Assembly: GCA_018881555.1 (NCBI GenBank)
Contig: JACAXG010000053.1
Coordinates: 3,027,210 to 3,091,209 of the forward strand
Source: Amblyornis subalaris
Taxonomy: Eukaryota; Chordata; Aves; Passeriformes; Ptilonorhynchidae
DNA length: 64,000 bases
Direction of reading: 5' to 3'
Below, one piece after another: positions 12,637 to 25,571 of the stretch. The position numbers were made by a program, and so were the translations under genes. Position 1 is the first letter of the stretch. Each line of letters begins with the position of its first letter. The notes beneath the pieces are model-generated. The model had not been told where the DNA came from. It was given only the letters and a program-made list of their open reading frames with translations, and searched no databases.

Positions 12637-14403
12637 CTAATTATCTAACACTTACAAGAGATTAACATATGAAAACAGTGACTTCCAACCCATGAAGATT
12701 TGCAAAATTTTGTTTTGCTATAGCAACACCAGTTTTGGCTAGTGTTTAGACAAAGAGCAACAATTTAGATCTAAGCTGTTGCAGATATTAGGATGTTTAT
12801 GTCACTAGCATACAACCTTTCAGCATGTAATAATTTAATACAGGCAAAAATATGGGGAAAAATATACTTTTCATTTTTTTGACTATAGCAGCTAACCAAC
12901 CAAAATACCCTGCAACTTTTTCATCAGTAATGCAGACAGAAAATCTCCAGTATTACACACCTGTCCTGGTCATATTGCAGATGGCAGATCAGCAATGAAG
13001 AAGACAGCTGAATGACTAAGGAGGAATTTATGCACAAAGCAGGTTACAGGGATGTGTGATGAAGAGAGGTGCTGACCCTACAGAGCAGAATAAAAATTAA
13101 AAAGCCTGTCCCAGAATTACAGAATACTGCCTCACTTACAAAGAAAAAAAAGAAAGTTCTCTAAAGAGACACAGGATATTCTCAATGTATTTTCCTACTG
13201 TGCTGCTCATCCATATAAAAGAAACTGTCTTCAGGCAACCCTGTCCCTAAAGAACTGGAAACTACATGTGCTTTTCCACATCCTGCTCTCCTCCTTCATG
13301 TACCAGATTGTGAACTTAAAACAAACATTACACATAACAACAACAACTCACTCTTCCTCCAGTTTCTCAAAATTGAACACAGACTTTTGTTGTTGGTGTG
13401 AGGACACAGAATTTTGATCTGCCAGGCTGACATTTGAGCTCTTTGGAATGACAGTGATTACTTCCATTAGTCACTACGAGGGTGGGGTTCCTCCTCTTCG
13501 GTTCTCAGGGGAACCATGTGGTTCACAGGAAACCCAAACCAAGTCCCATGCTAATTTCTTGCCCTACAATTGAATTCATTCTTTCCTTGTGTTGTTGGTT
13601 TTAACAAGCAAACTGACCACGTGCTGCTGATTCTCATTTAGAATAAATATTACTACCCTTCTCCTGAAAACTTCTGTCCTCCTTCTTACAGGAGGATACA
13701 CTTGAAATGAGTGTTACCTTTACAGCTCAGAAAAGGGCAGTGGAGCTGTCTATGCACACGTGGGATGTCCTTACTGGAGATTAGTTTAAAAGGACTAGGA
13801 AATGGAACACAAAGCTCACTGAACAAAAGGACTTGTTTGAATCCTACAACCTGGCTTTGGGTAAGGAGAACATTCTCTTTGAAAACACAGAAAAACCGAA
13901 CAAGAACTGACAAAGGCAACTTGAAAGCCTTTGTTTTGCTCATGTTTCCACAATTCCCCCCACAACTCTAAAAAATGATCTAGAAATTTATTGATTTATT
14001 GTTACTGAATAATTGATCTTACTGAAATTATGGATCAAATCGGTGCCGCTATTTCACCATACATGTCTGTTACTGGCATCACCACACTGGATCTGTTATT
14101 AGGCTAGAAACACTAGTTTATTACAGAAGTAGTTGCCAGTATTTAATAACTTTTTTATCTGCCTTCTCGTGGGTGACCTGTGATCAGCGAGCTGCAAGGA
14201 TAGCATTGACTTCATTTTTCGAATGGTCCCATGAATATCCAGTCAACAGCACATGAGAGACACTAAACAATTAGTGCTTGTGTTTCTCAGCATGGCTGAT
14301 GCAGAACAAATCCAAACTTTTCAACTCGTCCATGTAACATCATAAAAGTCATTGATATTATGTCACATCGAATCAGATGGGTTTCCTATTTTGTTTTTCT
14401 CGG

Positions 14404-14421
14404 TTTTTTTTTTTTTTTTTT
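14404..14421 (+). repeat. T18 homopolymer
   Basis: Eighteen consecutive T bases on the plus strand. Confidence 0.9.
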
Positions 14422-16023
14422 CTATTTTCAGAAGCATCCTTTATCAGAACTGCATTTATCATCCATACTGAAGTCCTGGCTCAAAACTCACTGTGCTAGT
14501 CTTCTACAAAACACTGATGAGAGATGGTTCTGGATCGCAGAATTTACAGTCTACAAGACAGATGAAAGATGAATATAAAGAAGCCTGTGCTGAGAAACAC
14601 GACTGCTCAGTGTGCCAGGAGCTGTCTCAGCGCAGTGATTGCTAAAGAGGTTAAACCAGTCCCTATGCTCATTTCACCTCATCTTTAAGCGAGAACGCTG
14701 TTGAGTGCCAGGTTTTTCATATGGAGAGCACGTTCCTTAAACCGCACCTGGGATACACCCATCTCACACAAAACTCCCCAGAATCAGTAGTTTAAGCTGC
14801 TAATTAGCCTTCTGAAAGAAATTATTGCAGTCACTTCCCAGCTCATTTAGATTCGAAATGGTGATAGAGGAGAAAAGGAAGTAAAAGAGATAAGTAAGTT
14901 ATACTACTTACATGACAAATTACCTGGAAATGCTGGGCGGGTTTTATTTCCTGAACCCCTGCCACTTATAACCTCCCAACAGATCATTCTATATGAAATT
15001 CTTCCTGGATGAATTCCTTGAAGGTGTATTTCCTTTTGTTTTCTCTCTGTAGTTTCTGTTAATTTTATAGATGGAAATTAATGCCGCTAATCTATGTCAT
15101 TGTTTTCTATAATTTCTATTTGGATCCAATAAAAAAGTTATGATTGTTGTGAACTGCATTTCTTTTTCATGCTCTCGTGCTTTCTGAAGTGTCAGACAAA
15201 ACCATGATAAATCTAAGGGTGGTAATTATGTCACTGAAATTACATATTAAGTCTCCAGTGGTAGTCACCCTAGACAGAGAGAAGAATAGGGACTCATGAT
15301 TGTACTCCTTTTCTTTTCCTCCTTTTATTTCAGAAGAAAAGCCTCTGCAATAGGTTATGCACCTTACTATTTAATTAAGCTATGAAATCAATATAAAGCT
15401 ACAGTTTGATTTTAGTACTATTCATCTCTTTTATTCCTTCAACAATTTTAAATTCAATATCTGGATGATCAGTCTGAATGGTTGGTACAGTACCAGAGCA
15501 GTTAGTGTTCCAAAGTTTAAAAAAAAAAGAAAGAAAAATTAAAAAGAGGGGTGTGGGTGTGTGGATATGCACAAATTACCACTGGTCAGGTGCCTCTTGA
15601 AGATGAGGATATTCTGCCGGGAGGTAAATATCTCCCCCATTGAGACACCACTTCCTTCACCATTTTTCAAGATAATTAAATTTCATAGGCACCTTTATTC
15701 CCCAAACAGTTCTCCAAGAGAACACACTCTTAATATTTACTTCATCTTCTTGCTTTTCTTCTCTTTCAGAAGTATCTTTTATGAAGTTTCCTGTCTCTGC
15801 ATTTCTGGGTGATCAGACCCCTAAAATGTATAGAAAATATTTACAGAAGAACGAGACCTACCAGGCGGCACATTATGGGTATAAATGAGGACGTAGAAGT
15901 ACAAAAAGTCCTCAGTGAAACACAAAATTCCTGATTTACCAGACCATTTCCAGAACACACACCTCCACTTCTCCAACAGGGAGGAGGGAGGGCACAGGTA
16001 TGCAGAGGAATGGAGGGTGGGGG

Positions 16024-16128
16024 AAAAAAAAAAATCACCACAAAACCAACCAAAAAAACCCAAACACCCAAAAACCAAAGAAAAAAAACAACCCACAAAA
16101 CCCACAAGGAAACACCAAAAAACCTCCC
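16024..16128 (+). repeat. A/C-rich low-complexity tract, largest
   Basis: About 105 bases are nearly devoid of T and G on the plus strand. The minus strand has spaced GGG runs with T-rich loops. Apparent open frames of 84-96 codons across it on both strands are composition artefacts. Confidence 0.8.
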
Positions 16129-16221
16129 CATACTCGCTGTCTCAGGTCAATCTACTAAGAGAAGAATAGGGGTATTTTAAGCTCAGTTTTCTCCTGAAAC
16201 TTTATAAGACAGCTGAATGTG

Positions 16222-16241
16222 AAAAAAAAAAAAAAAAAAAA
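16222..16241 (+). repeat. A20 homopolymer
   Basis: Twenty consecutive A bases on the plus strand. No retrocopy is evident upstream. Confidence 0.9.
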
Positions 16242-16537
16242 GCAGACACTTTATTGCATCCCAAAGCTTTGCCTGAAGCTAGGTAAAGGTGATAATGAGA
16301 AACATCTTCATGGCTGCATTCTCAGGGAAACCACTCTTGAAAATGGCTTTTGGGAAAAGCAAGATCTCCACTACTGTATACTGCTCAAAATATGCTTTCT
16401 ATTATACCACTTCCCATGATAATAAGACTTCTAATACTATAACCAAATGTATATGCCAATAAAAATAGAACATTTTGTAAATGACACGATGAAATCTTTC
16501 ATACATAACTGGTACTGGTTAAAAGAGGAGCAACATC

Positions 16538-16624
16538 CACAAATATTACTGCTTCTAGTAATTACATTACTTACATTACATTACATTAATTACTTACACT
16601 ACACAAATATTTCTGCTTCTAGTG
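16538..16624 (+). repeat. 64-bp-spaced direct duplication around an ATTAC microsatellite
   Basis: CACAAATATTACTGCTTCTAG (16538-16558) is repeated with one change at 16602-16622. Between them lies a run of ATTAC/TTACA pentamers at 16559-16600. This looks like slippage or a small tandem duplication. Confidence 0.8.
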
Positions 16625-16642
16625 GGAAATTGTGGGGAGAAT

Positions 16643-16712
16643 AAAAAAAAAAAAAACAACAAAAACCCCCACAATAAGCAATAACAATAACAAATAAACA
16701 CATAACAATAAA
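16643..16712 (+). repeat. A-run followed by A/C and AATAAC repeats
   Basis: A run of 14 A bases leads into AACAAC, CCCCC and then CAATAA/ACAATA units, lying just after the duplication at 16.6 kb. Confidence 0.7.
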
Positions 16713-18659
16713 ACTCTTTAAAGTAAAGCATAACCCTGCTACATGATCTTTCTAGTAGTGTGGTCTGTCTTCACTTCCCTGGTAGTGACAGCTCATGACA
16801 TCCAGAACATGTCTGAAGTGATAACCGAAGACGTCTGTCTCCTCTGAAACACACAAGTACAAACTGTGAATATGCATAAGGCCATAGCCTGAGGTCTCTA
16901 ACATTTTAGGGTTCCTTTTCACTGGAAACAGGAAAACACAGTGTTAATTTCAAATGTGGGCAACTATTTGAGCTTATATTCTCAGTAGTTTTGAGAAGTC
17001 ATTTCTCATTTCTCCTTCTTGTCTCTCACACAATGAACTTATTCAGAGAAGCATATTTTCCATTGATAATGTCAGGCTTAAAATATGCAGGACACTTTGG
17101 GAGAGGAAAACAGTAGTGGTCAGGCATACAGTGAAAAAAAAATTGGTCATGTTTATTTGTTTCTGTATGGAAAAGTATCCACATTTCAACTTCATTTTGC
17201 TAGTGAGAAACAAGAAGTAAACCTTGGTAAGCTTAGAGAGAGGTTGAAAGACCTTTGTTATCTTCAGTCTCCCCTATCCCCTTTGCTGAATGCCAGTTTT
17301 GAGGTGCTTATGTGAAGATGTCATTCTAACATCTAAACATCTCTAGCCTCCTTTCCAGTGGCCAACTTACATGTAAATGTACAACTTGGACATGGTCACC
17401 AAGAAGATTCTGGGAAATATATACACACATCTATGGCTTTTTTGAGGCAATTTGTGCTTTAATAAACTGAACACACAAGCCACTTATCACTCCTCTGTAA
17501 ATCAGATACCTTGTTGCAGGCACAGTTGCTTAGATACGGAGTAATCGGGGTAAGTGAATAAATCAAATTATCAATAACATACACGATTGCATCCTATTAT
17601 TGAAACAGTCAATTGAAGTAATTTTTAGATTAGTTAGAAAAGAGGCATTTAAAATGTACTGGGAAATATGAGATGCCAAATAAGTTAATTAAATGAACAT
17701 TAGTAGACATTTTAAGATTTGGTCATTGCGGATACATTGGAAGTACCATTGTTCTCTTCACAACAATAATTGCAGGAACTACTCATGTAAAGTATCTCTC
17801 CAGCCATTCTGAAATAAACACTCAACTAAATGCTTCACAAATTGTTATTCTTGATACAAGGCAAACCCTTATGCAATGAACTTACAATGCAACCATCTGA
17901 AATCACTCCGCTTGCATTGATTTTACTGCATTTGACAACAATGTGAGACTGAAGAGATGGGGAAAGTTCAGCTCAGAGCAGAGATGATTAATAAGAGACA
18001 GAATAAAGGTGCACAAAATAACATATGGAAGAGAAAACGCAAATTAGGCATTTCTAATTGCTTGTGCCTCCCAATGCAAGAGCAAAGGCCAATCAATGAA
18101 TCTGAAAAGCAGACATTTTAAATTAATGAAGGAAATCTTTTTACACAAGCTATAATTAATCTTTGAAAATCACTTCCACAAAGTAGAAAACCTCACAGCT
18201 TATTGGAAAAATATATGGATAATGAGAACATCTATTTTCATTTAACAGGATGATAAATAAAATAGATTGATCATTGATTGTTGGGAGCTATAAGGAAGCC
18301 TAAAGGAAACCAGTTTTTAAGAAGACCAACTTATTCAGTCCTAATCAAGCAAAATAATTGTTATGTTCCTCTTGGAGCTCCCTCAGATCTTACTATTGAC
18401 AAACAGCTATTAGAGTATAGAGGTAACTGTTCTAAGTTGATATAACACTTTGGAGTTCACAGTCTTCCAGAAAGCATCTATGAAGTCATTAATCTCATTG
18501 ATTGACTCTCCCTAGATCTCACTAAATAATTCTGGAGACTTTGCTGCAAGATCTGTAATGGCAATGACAGCTTTTTCTCTCCTTTTAGAGAGAACTGTGA
18601 ACCCCAGAAATAAGTGAGGACCTGTTTTCCCTTTGTTTTTAATTTTTAAACTTTCAGAT

Positions 18660-20380
18660 TCTAGAGATTCTAAAGTACATTGGTGATAATTTCCTGACAT
18701 GCTGAGAATGAATCCAACAAGAGGATCCAACTCTGCTGGACATGATAATTCAAAGTAAGAAGAATATGTTGAGAATGTGAAAGCTGAGGCCACCCTGGCT
18801 GCAGCAGCCATGACATGGTGAAGTTCAAAAGCCTGTGAGAAACGCAGAAGGCAAATAACAGGACTGCCACCCTGGGCTTGAAAAGAGCAGACCTTGGCTT
18901 GTCCAGCAATCTGCTTGAAAGAATCCCACAGGCCTGAAATGAAGAGGGATCCAGGACAGTGAGTTGATTTTCAAGGATTACCTTCTCTAAATTCAAGAGC
19001 AATCCATCCCAACAAACAGAAATACAAGCAAAAGGCAGCAAGAGATATGTAAATGTTAAAAAGGAGCTCCTGACAAAAGCCAGGCATAAAAGTGAAGTGT
19101 AGGGAAGTGGAAGCAGGGGGAGATGATCCAGGAGAATGTAGACACTGCCTGGGTATGCAAGGACAACCTTAGGGAAGCCAACCCAGAGCTGAATCTGGTA
19201 AGAGACACAAAGGGCAACAAGAAAGGCTCTATAGGTTGAGCAGTAGCAAAAAAAAGACAGGAAAATGTAGGTCTGCTGCTGAATGGAACAGGTGATCCAG
19301 AGGCAAAGGACACTGAGAAGACTCTGCTCAAGACCTTCCTCACTTCTGTCTGTACTGGTAAGTGTGGCACTTAGTAATCACAGGTCTCTGGGATAAGCTG
19401 GGACACCCAGAATAAGGAAGACTTACTCTTGGTGGAGGAGAACCAAGTTAGGAAACCATTTAAACCAGATGGAGAGATGTAAATTCATGGGACTTGATGG
19501 GTGTCACTCAGAAGTGCTGAGGAAATAGGCCAATGTCATTGTAAGGCCACTCTCCGTAGTCTTTGACAGGCCTTGGTGACCAGAAGGGGTTTCTAAGAAA
19601 GAAATCAGATACTATTTATAAATTCCACAATGGAAGGGAGGATGATCTATAACCTGGTCAATTTCACCCTGATTCCTGGAACAAAGATGGAATGATAATC
19701 CACCAAACACATTTGAAAGACAGGGACAAGAAGGTGATTGGATGCAGGCAGCAAATATTCATGAAGAGAACATCATGCTTTAGCAATCTAATAGCCTCCT
19801 ATGATGAAGGGACTGGTTAACTGGATGAGAGAGGAACAGCAGATGTTTATCTTTATTTTGGCACAGCTTTCAACACTCCTAACACACTTAGAGATAACCT
19901 ACTGAGGTACAGACCAGATAAATGAGATGGAGTTGATTAAAAACTGACTTAAATGCCAGGTCAAAGGGTTGTGACCAGGAGCAAAATGTTCAGCTGAAGG
20001 CCAGTCATCAGTGGTGTATCCCAGGGGCTCATCCTGGGGTCAATACTATTTAATACTTTTGTTAGTGACCTGGATGAGGGGCAGAGAGCTCCCACAGCAA
20101 GTCTGCAGATGACAGAGTGAAGATGGGAGACATATCTGCAGACCTGATGGAGTGAAGATGGAGCCAGACTCATCTCAGCAGGACCAGAGGCCACAGGTAC
20201 AAACAGAAACACAGAAAATTCCACTTTTTTTTTTTTTTAATACAGTGAAGGTAGTCTACCACTAGATTTAGAGACATTCAAAACACAAGTGTACATGGCC
20301 CTCACTGCCCTGCTCTGAGCAAAGGGTTGAACAAGAAGATCTGCAGAGGTGCCCTCCTGCTTCTGCCAGACTGTGCTTCC
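18660..20380 (+). mobile_element. CR1 LINE copy 2, old, 5'-truncated
   Basis: Matches to CR1 run in order. The late endonuclease region is at about 18670-18830, and the linker (GGATTACCTTCTCTAAATTC type) at about 18960-19080. The stretch before the reverse transcriptase is at 19200-19520. A decayed reverse-transcriptase region with a recognisable KAFDT-like block is near 19860, and VPQGSxLGxxLF-like sequence is near 20010-20060. The copy skips to the 3' part at about 20130 and ends with a diverged CR1 terminus near 20340-20380. A T-run at 20226-20239 interrupts the 3' part. No frame is intact. Divergence is higher than in the copies at 32.7 and 36.6 kb. The left limit is approximate. Confidence 0.85.
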
Positions 20381-22618
20381 AAATTAACTGTAACAGAGCA
20401 TATAGGACCATTCAAAACACAATGCTGGAAGTCACTGTATGATGAAAATAGGGAGAAAAGTGACACCAAGGACTGCAGACTGAAGGACCAGTTAAAGGTA
20501 AAGATCAGATAAAGCCCTAAATCTGAAGGGAATATAGGTGTTTCCCTTGAGGAAAGGAAAACTCCCTTGTAGGTCCAGGGACCCTCTATGATTACCTCAG
20601 GTACAAGCTCATGTGACTTTACTAAAATTCTAAATAACAGAAAATGGCAATTAAAACAACTGCACTAAATAAAACTTAAATAATTCAGAAGATCTGGTCA
20701 TTTTTAGTCCACCCTGAGATGCACAGACACCAATTACCTAGCTACCACAGACAAGCTGCACTGTGCTTTCATTTCAGGTCAGGCTACATCGACTGAAACT
20801 CTCAAGGGCAAGAGGAAAGATATTTTCATCTCTTGAGCTCTGCCAAAGACTAACTGCTCCACAGCAAAAACCACTGTGCTGTCTCTTACTCTTCTGCATT
20901 TTCAGCTACCTCAGCCTAGGATGGAGGCCAGAGGAAACATTTCTCCCACGTGTCAGGGAGCACAGAACAAACAGGCAGTCTCTTCCCCCAGGCTTAACAT
21001 AGCTCTATCCTACTCTTGGCTACACCTGTGCTGAGCAGGCATGGCAGACCACAGACAGTACAGCAGAAGAAACCTACTAATTTGACATGTCCTCTAAAAG
21101 CCAAGTCAGAGTGCCCTTAAACTAAATAAATCATGTTCTGCTGATCTCATAAAAAATGGCCTTAGCTTTAGGCACTGGAAGTAATTTCCCTCAAATGACT
21201 AAATACTTTTGCTTAAAATACAGGTATTGTTCAGGTCTTTTCAGAAGTGATGGAAATATTAACAAAACACAGTCTTACTAGCAATTAAACTCTTGGAGGA
21301 TTAAAAAGCAGATATTTAAAAATTTTTCTTCCCCACAAACTACAATAGCTACCTTTTGGACCATGGTCTAATTAAGTATTTTTAAAAGCAATTTCCATTT
21401 CACACGAGATTACGAAGCAAGTAGGTTTTATTCTTTTTTTTGTTTGTTTTGACAGCTTACTCTAATACATTTCTTTACCTTAATATATTTTATCACAGCT
21501 CTATAATTAAGGAATAAAGGAAACACAGTGTGACTACTTCCTCTTTATTCATGTCACCACTAATCAAAATATCTATGTACACACACTTCATTATTTGCAT
21601 AAATTTTGGGGTAAGCAGGCTGAGTTGGGGAATTCCCAGGACTTTGAATCTATAATTCATCTGGCCTGTCAAGGATATGCTAGGTATCTCCCAAGGGAGG
21701 TATACTACACAGAAGGAAAACCAGTTTGCTAAAATTATCCCTGTTAGATATAAGGGAAGAAATATGTGTGCAAAGATTTTTCAGCCCCTTCAGCCTTTGA
21801 AAGGTTTAAAACTGGTTTGGCTTAAGGCCAGAAAGACAACAAATGTCTTAAAACAATGTTTAATTGATGAGGATACACAGGTGAATAAAAGCAGACAATT
21901 GGATCAATTTAAACACCCAGCTGAATTTTTATTACTTTAACAGGCTGAACATTAATGCATCTCTAGTGTGAAGAGGTGAGAGTATGACTGATATATGACT
22001 CATAAACACAACAAATCCATTATATATAATTTTCCTTACCAACACGAAAACCTCCCCTGAGAGAGCAGGAAATTGCTTAACTCAGAGCTACAAAGATTTC
22101 AGATGTCCCCTTTTCCCCAGGTAAGATAATCCACCAATAACATCCCAGATTTCTGTTTCTGAAAACTATTCTTGAGACCTTTGTGTTTAAACTGGTCCTT
22201 CAGCTATTCCCTTACCTGCCATCCAGGCAGGACTGTAGGCACAGAAAGCTGGGCAACACAAAAAGGATTTGTCAATACCTGACCAACCATTCTGGCATTC
22301 AGCTTCCCACCCCTTCTGTAAAATAGAATAGGCTTAGTATAGAAGGATTAGGAAGCACTTGTCCAGGTTCTCATATGGAAGTGTTGCCTACATATTCAAG
22401 TCCCTGAGGAACCTGGAAGAATTAAAGGGGTGGGTGCTGGGTTGGTATCTAATTCTAACCATATCATCACTACTAGAAACAAGATAATCCCAATAGGTAA
22501 TGCATTATAGAACAGAAGGCAGAATGCATACCTGGAAAACTCTTTTCCTGTTTTACATTTCTTCTCTCTCTAGAACTACCGACGTACAATTAAATGGCTA
22601 AAAAACCCTAAATAAAAT

Positions 22619-22654
22619 GAAGAACAACAAACCCAAAAACCAAAGAAACAAAAT
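22619..22654 (+). repeat. Short A/C-rich low-complexity tract
   Basis: AAC and CCCAAAAACC units with almost no T on the plus strand. Confidence 0.6.
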
Positions 22655-25562
22655 GTACCTGCAAGCATTTCATCAACCATTTACCCAACCCCCAGAAACA
22701 GCTGTCTCGTTTCATCATAGACATCAACATCATCTCTATCCATGCTGAATGAAGATAAAACCCTCCACTGCTGGTATATACTACTGAACACCTACAACCG
22801 CGCCCAAAATTAACGTGCATCAATCATCTGTCATCTGAAGCAGAAGAACCATTTGATTTTCCATGAATTATGTTTTCCTTTGCTTCTAGGCATGGAAGGA
22901 AAGCAAGACTCAAAAATCGTTGACTGACAAGACAAGACAAAACAGAACACCACCATTCTTCCAATGCAATTCTCCCTTCTTGGGCAAAAAGGGTCATGAT
23001 TATGAAAGATGATGTCAAGCTGGGCATTTCTCACCATTATAAAAGAGCAGTATGAAATTCTTTCATTTTACAGGCAATGGCTACACACAACAGCAGCTGC
23101 AAGACTGTCAGACAAATAATATGTTAATATATTAGGCAACTAAAATTAAAGAGAATTTGTCCTTCAACATCAATGAAGTCAGCTGATAAACTTTTATTCT
23201 CTGAAGTAACTGAACTCTTTTGTTTTTTTAATCTTTTCCACCTAAATGAGATAGAGTGTGTTAACATCCTTGGATAATGTCATTATTATCAATTGCTTTC
23301 AGAACGAGACTGATTAAAATAATGGAAATTATCATGCAAGATCTTGAATGAGATAAAACCTTAATATTTTCAAAAGCATTTTCAGGAAGGTGTAGCTATA
23401 TTTTATTCTGATTTTAGAACAGAGTTGCTTCAATTAAGAAGACACAGTTATGGTTTTGAGCCATATTTTTTAAGGATTGCTGCCACCTCATCTCTTCAAG
23501 ATGGACTGTTCAAAGTGAGAAGACTGAAAGGAATAGATTTCAAATATTATAAAAAAACGTTTAATGTTTACAAGATAAAGATCTAAGAGAAGTAGCATCA
23601 TATTTCTCGAGTGAACCATTCAGTATTGGACAACATAGCAACACGAGAATGATTTAAGAAGCACCTTAAATAAGTGCATCAGGTAAAACAATAACATATT
23701 TCTGTTGCCCTTTTCTTGAGATACAAGATAAGTGTTGTGTCCCACTCTCAATTCTGAGCTCTGTTTTAAGGAATGATGCTAACATGCTTCATTTGCACCT
23801 TATCAAAATATTTGACCATTACAGATTCAAGGAGGTGGAGAAAATGGCTTTGTCAGGAATGGTAGTCTTTGACAGGACAAATAACAATCACTTTCTACTA
23901 TTTATAAATACAATTATTATTTTCAGCTATTTACCCATTTTTATTTACCCCCAATTTATTTTCAAGACAAACTAGCAATTCACGGTCTAAAGCAAATAAT
24001 CTGACTATAGACATGAGAACAGTATTAATTTACCAGTTAATTTCTTCTGCAGAACTTTACAGGAATTAAATGGCCACAGTGATTTTTTTTTTTCAAAGTA
24101 AACTTGGTATTACTTAACACAGAGAAATCCTCCTCTCATATCACAGGCTCAAGGTTAAGGTACAGCATCCTAAGGACATGTGCTTCTGCCAAACAGTCAC
24201 TTTAACCAAATGACTGAAGCCTGATATGAAGAATCATCAGTTATCCTTATGGGACAACCACAAACAGACAGAACAGATAAAGAAACAACATATTTCTTCA
24301 TTTACAATCTGTTACCATAATATGGATGCATTATGAGCAGGCAATAGCTTTACAAGATGGCATATTACTTATTCATTAGACCATTAGATCTTCATAAAAG
24401 CAATGCTCTGAAAGCTGCTGCTCTATTTGCCGTGTCATGCTCAATAGAAGGAAATAAATGTTAGTTTAGGGGGAATCCAAAGAGTTAAGTTTTTCTTTTA
24501 GAAGATATTTCATTTCTTGTATGACTACTGATTTTGCCATAAAGTTCCAAAATAGTCCAAATTTAATTTTTTCCTTTTAGTTTTTATTTTTACCCAGGAA
24601 AAGTGCCTTGTCCTAACAATATGTTTAAAATGACTCTCAGAAGTGGAACTTAAGCCCTAAACATGCCACAGAAAGAAAAAGACTTGGCGCCATCCTTTAG
24701 TAAATTAATGTCTCACCTCACAGAGGAATTCGAGCAAAGAAATCTACAGCTGCTTTAAGCTTTCATTTGCTTCCCATGAAACAGAATTTAGATGTTTCTG
24801 CTTAAAGAATTGCCTCAAATTGGATAAAACCAGCTGAAGTGGATTATGTTATTTATTGTTCTTTATGTGCAGAATATACTTACTGACCAGAACAATCACA
24901 TAATTTACCTTCAAGACATTTCCTATTGGTTTATCCATTTTGGAACAGCATTTTCTAGCTCCTTGTGCTAAATTACACCAATGAAGGGTTTTTCTGCTGG
25001 AGATTCCATTTTATTGTCACAAATACACAAAAAGTGGCTCTGCTAGAGTAATTGGCGACTAGCAAAAGTACATGGTCCCTACAGAACTTTATTTGGATGT
25101 TTTTTTCAAATACACAGCTCTAATCATACTGGTACAAATGACTATGTTACCACATATTTAACATGAAACTAAAAAACATTATCCCACGTTCAAGTTAAAA
25201 AACAACAGTTACCAGGTTTATTACTAAATTCATTTTTTTTATTGTATGTCCAGAGAAGCCATTACCTTTTTGTTTTTAAATATCTTAACATTTTAGCATA
25301 GTGAACAACTGAACAGTCCCTTTCAGAGGTATAGGTCTTGTAGGTCTATCACATGCAATCAAAATGTTACACATACAAGGCTATTGGTTTGTTTTACAGA
25401 CAAATGAGAAACTGTTTTACATAAGAACTTCTGGCAAAATTATTAACTCATTTAAGCATTGGATTGAATGAAATTGATTGCAATAAACTGAATGTTTTAA
25501 GTAATATTTTGCAATCTATGTCTGAAAATTATGTCTGAAGTAATTTCCTTAATTAAAAAAAG

Positions 25563-25571
25563 CCCCCCCCC
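25563..25571 (+). repeat. C9 homopolymer
   Basis: Nine C bases preceded by an A-run, in AT-rich sequence. Confidence 0.9.

Larger units (their letters stand above)
10013..18659. other. Non-coding stretch between CR1 copies 1 and 2
   Basis: Unique AT-rich DNA containing the C-rich block at 12 kb, homopolymers, the A/C tracts and the 16.6 kb duplication. The only splice-like candidate seen is at 12514-12636. Confidence 0.6.

Noticed and set aside
18512..19370. Minus-strand open frames of 99-123 codons
   Set aside because: Most of this stretch is antisense to CR1 copy 2; no independent coding evidence.
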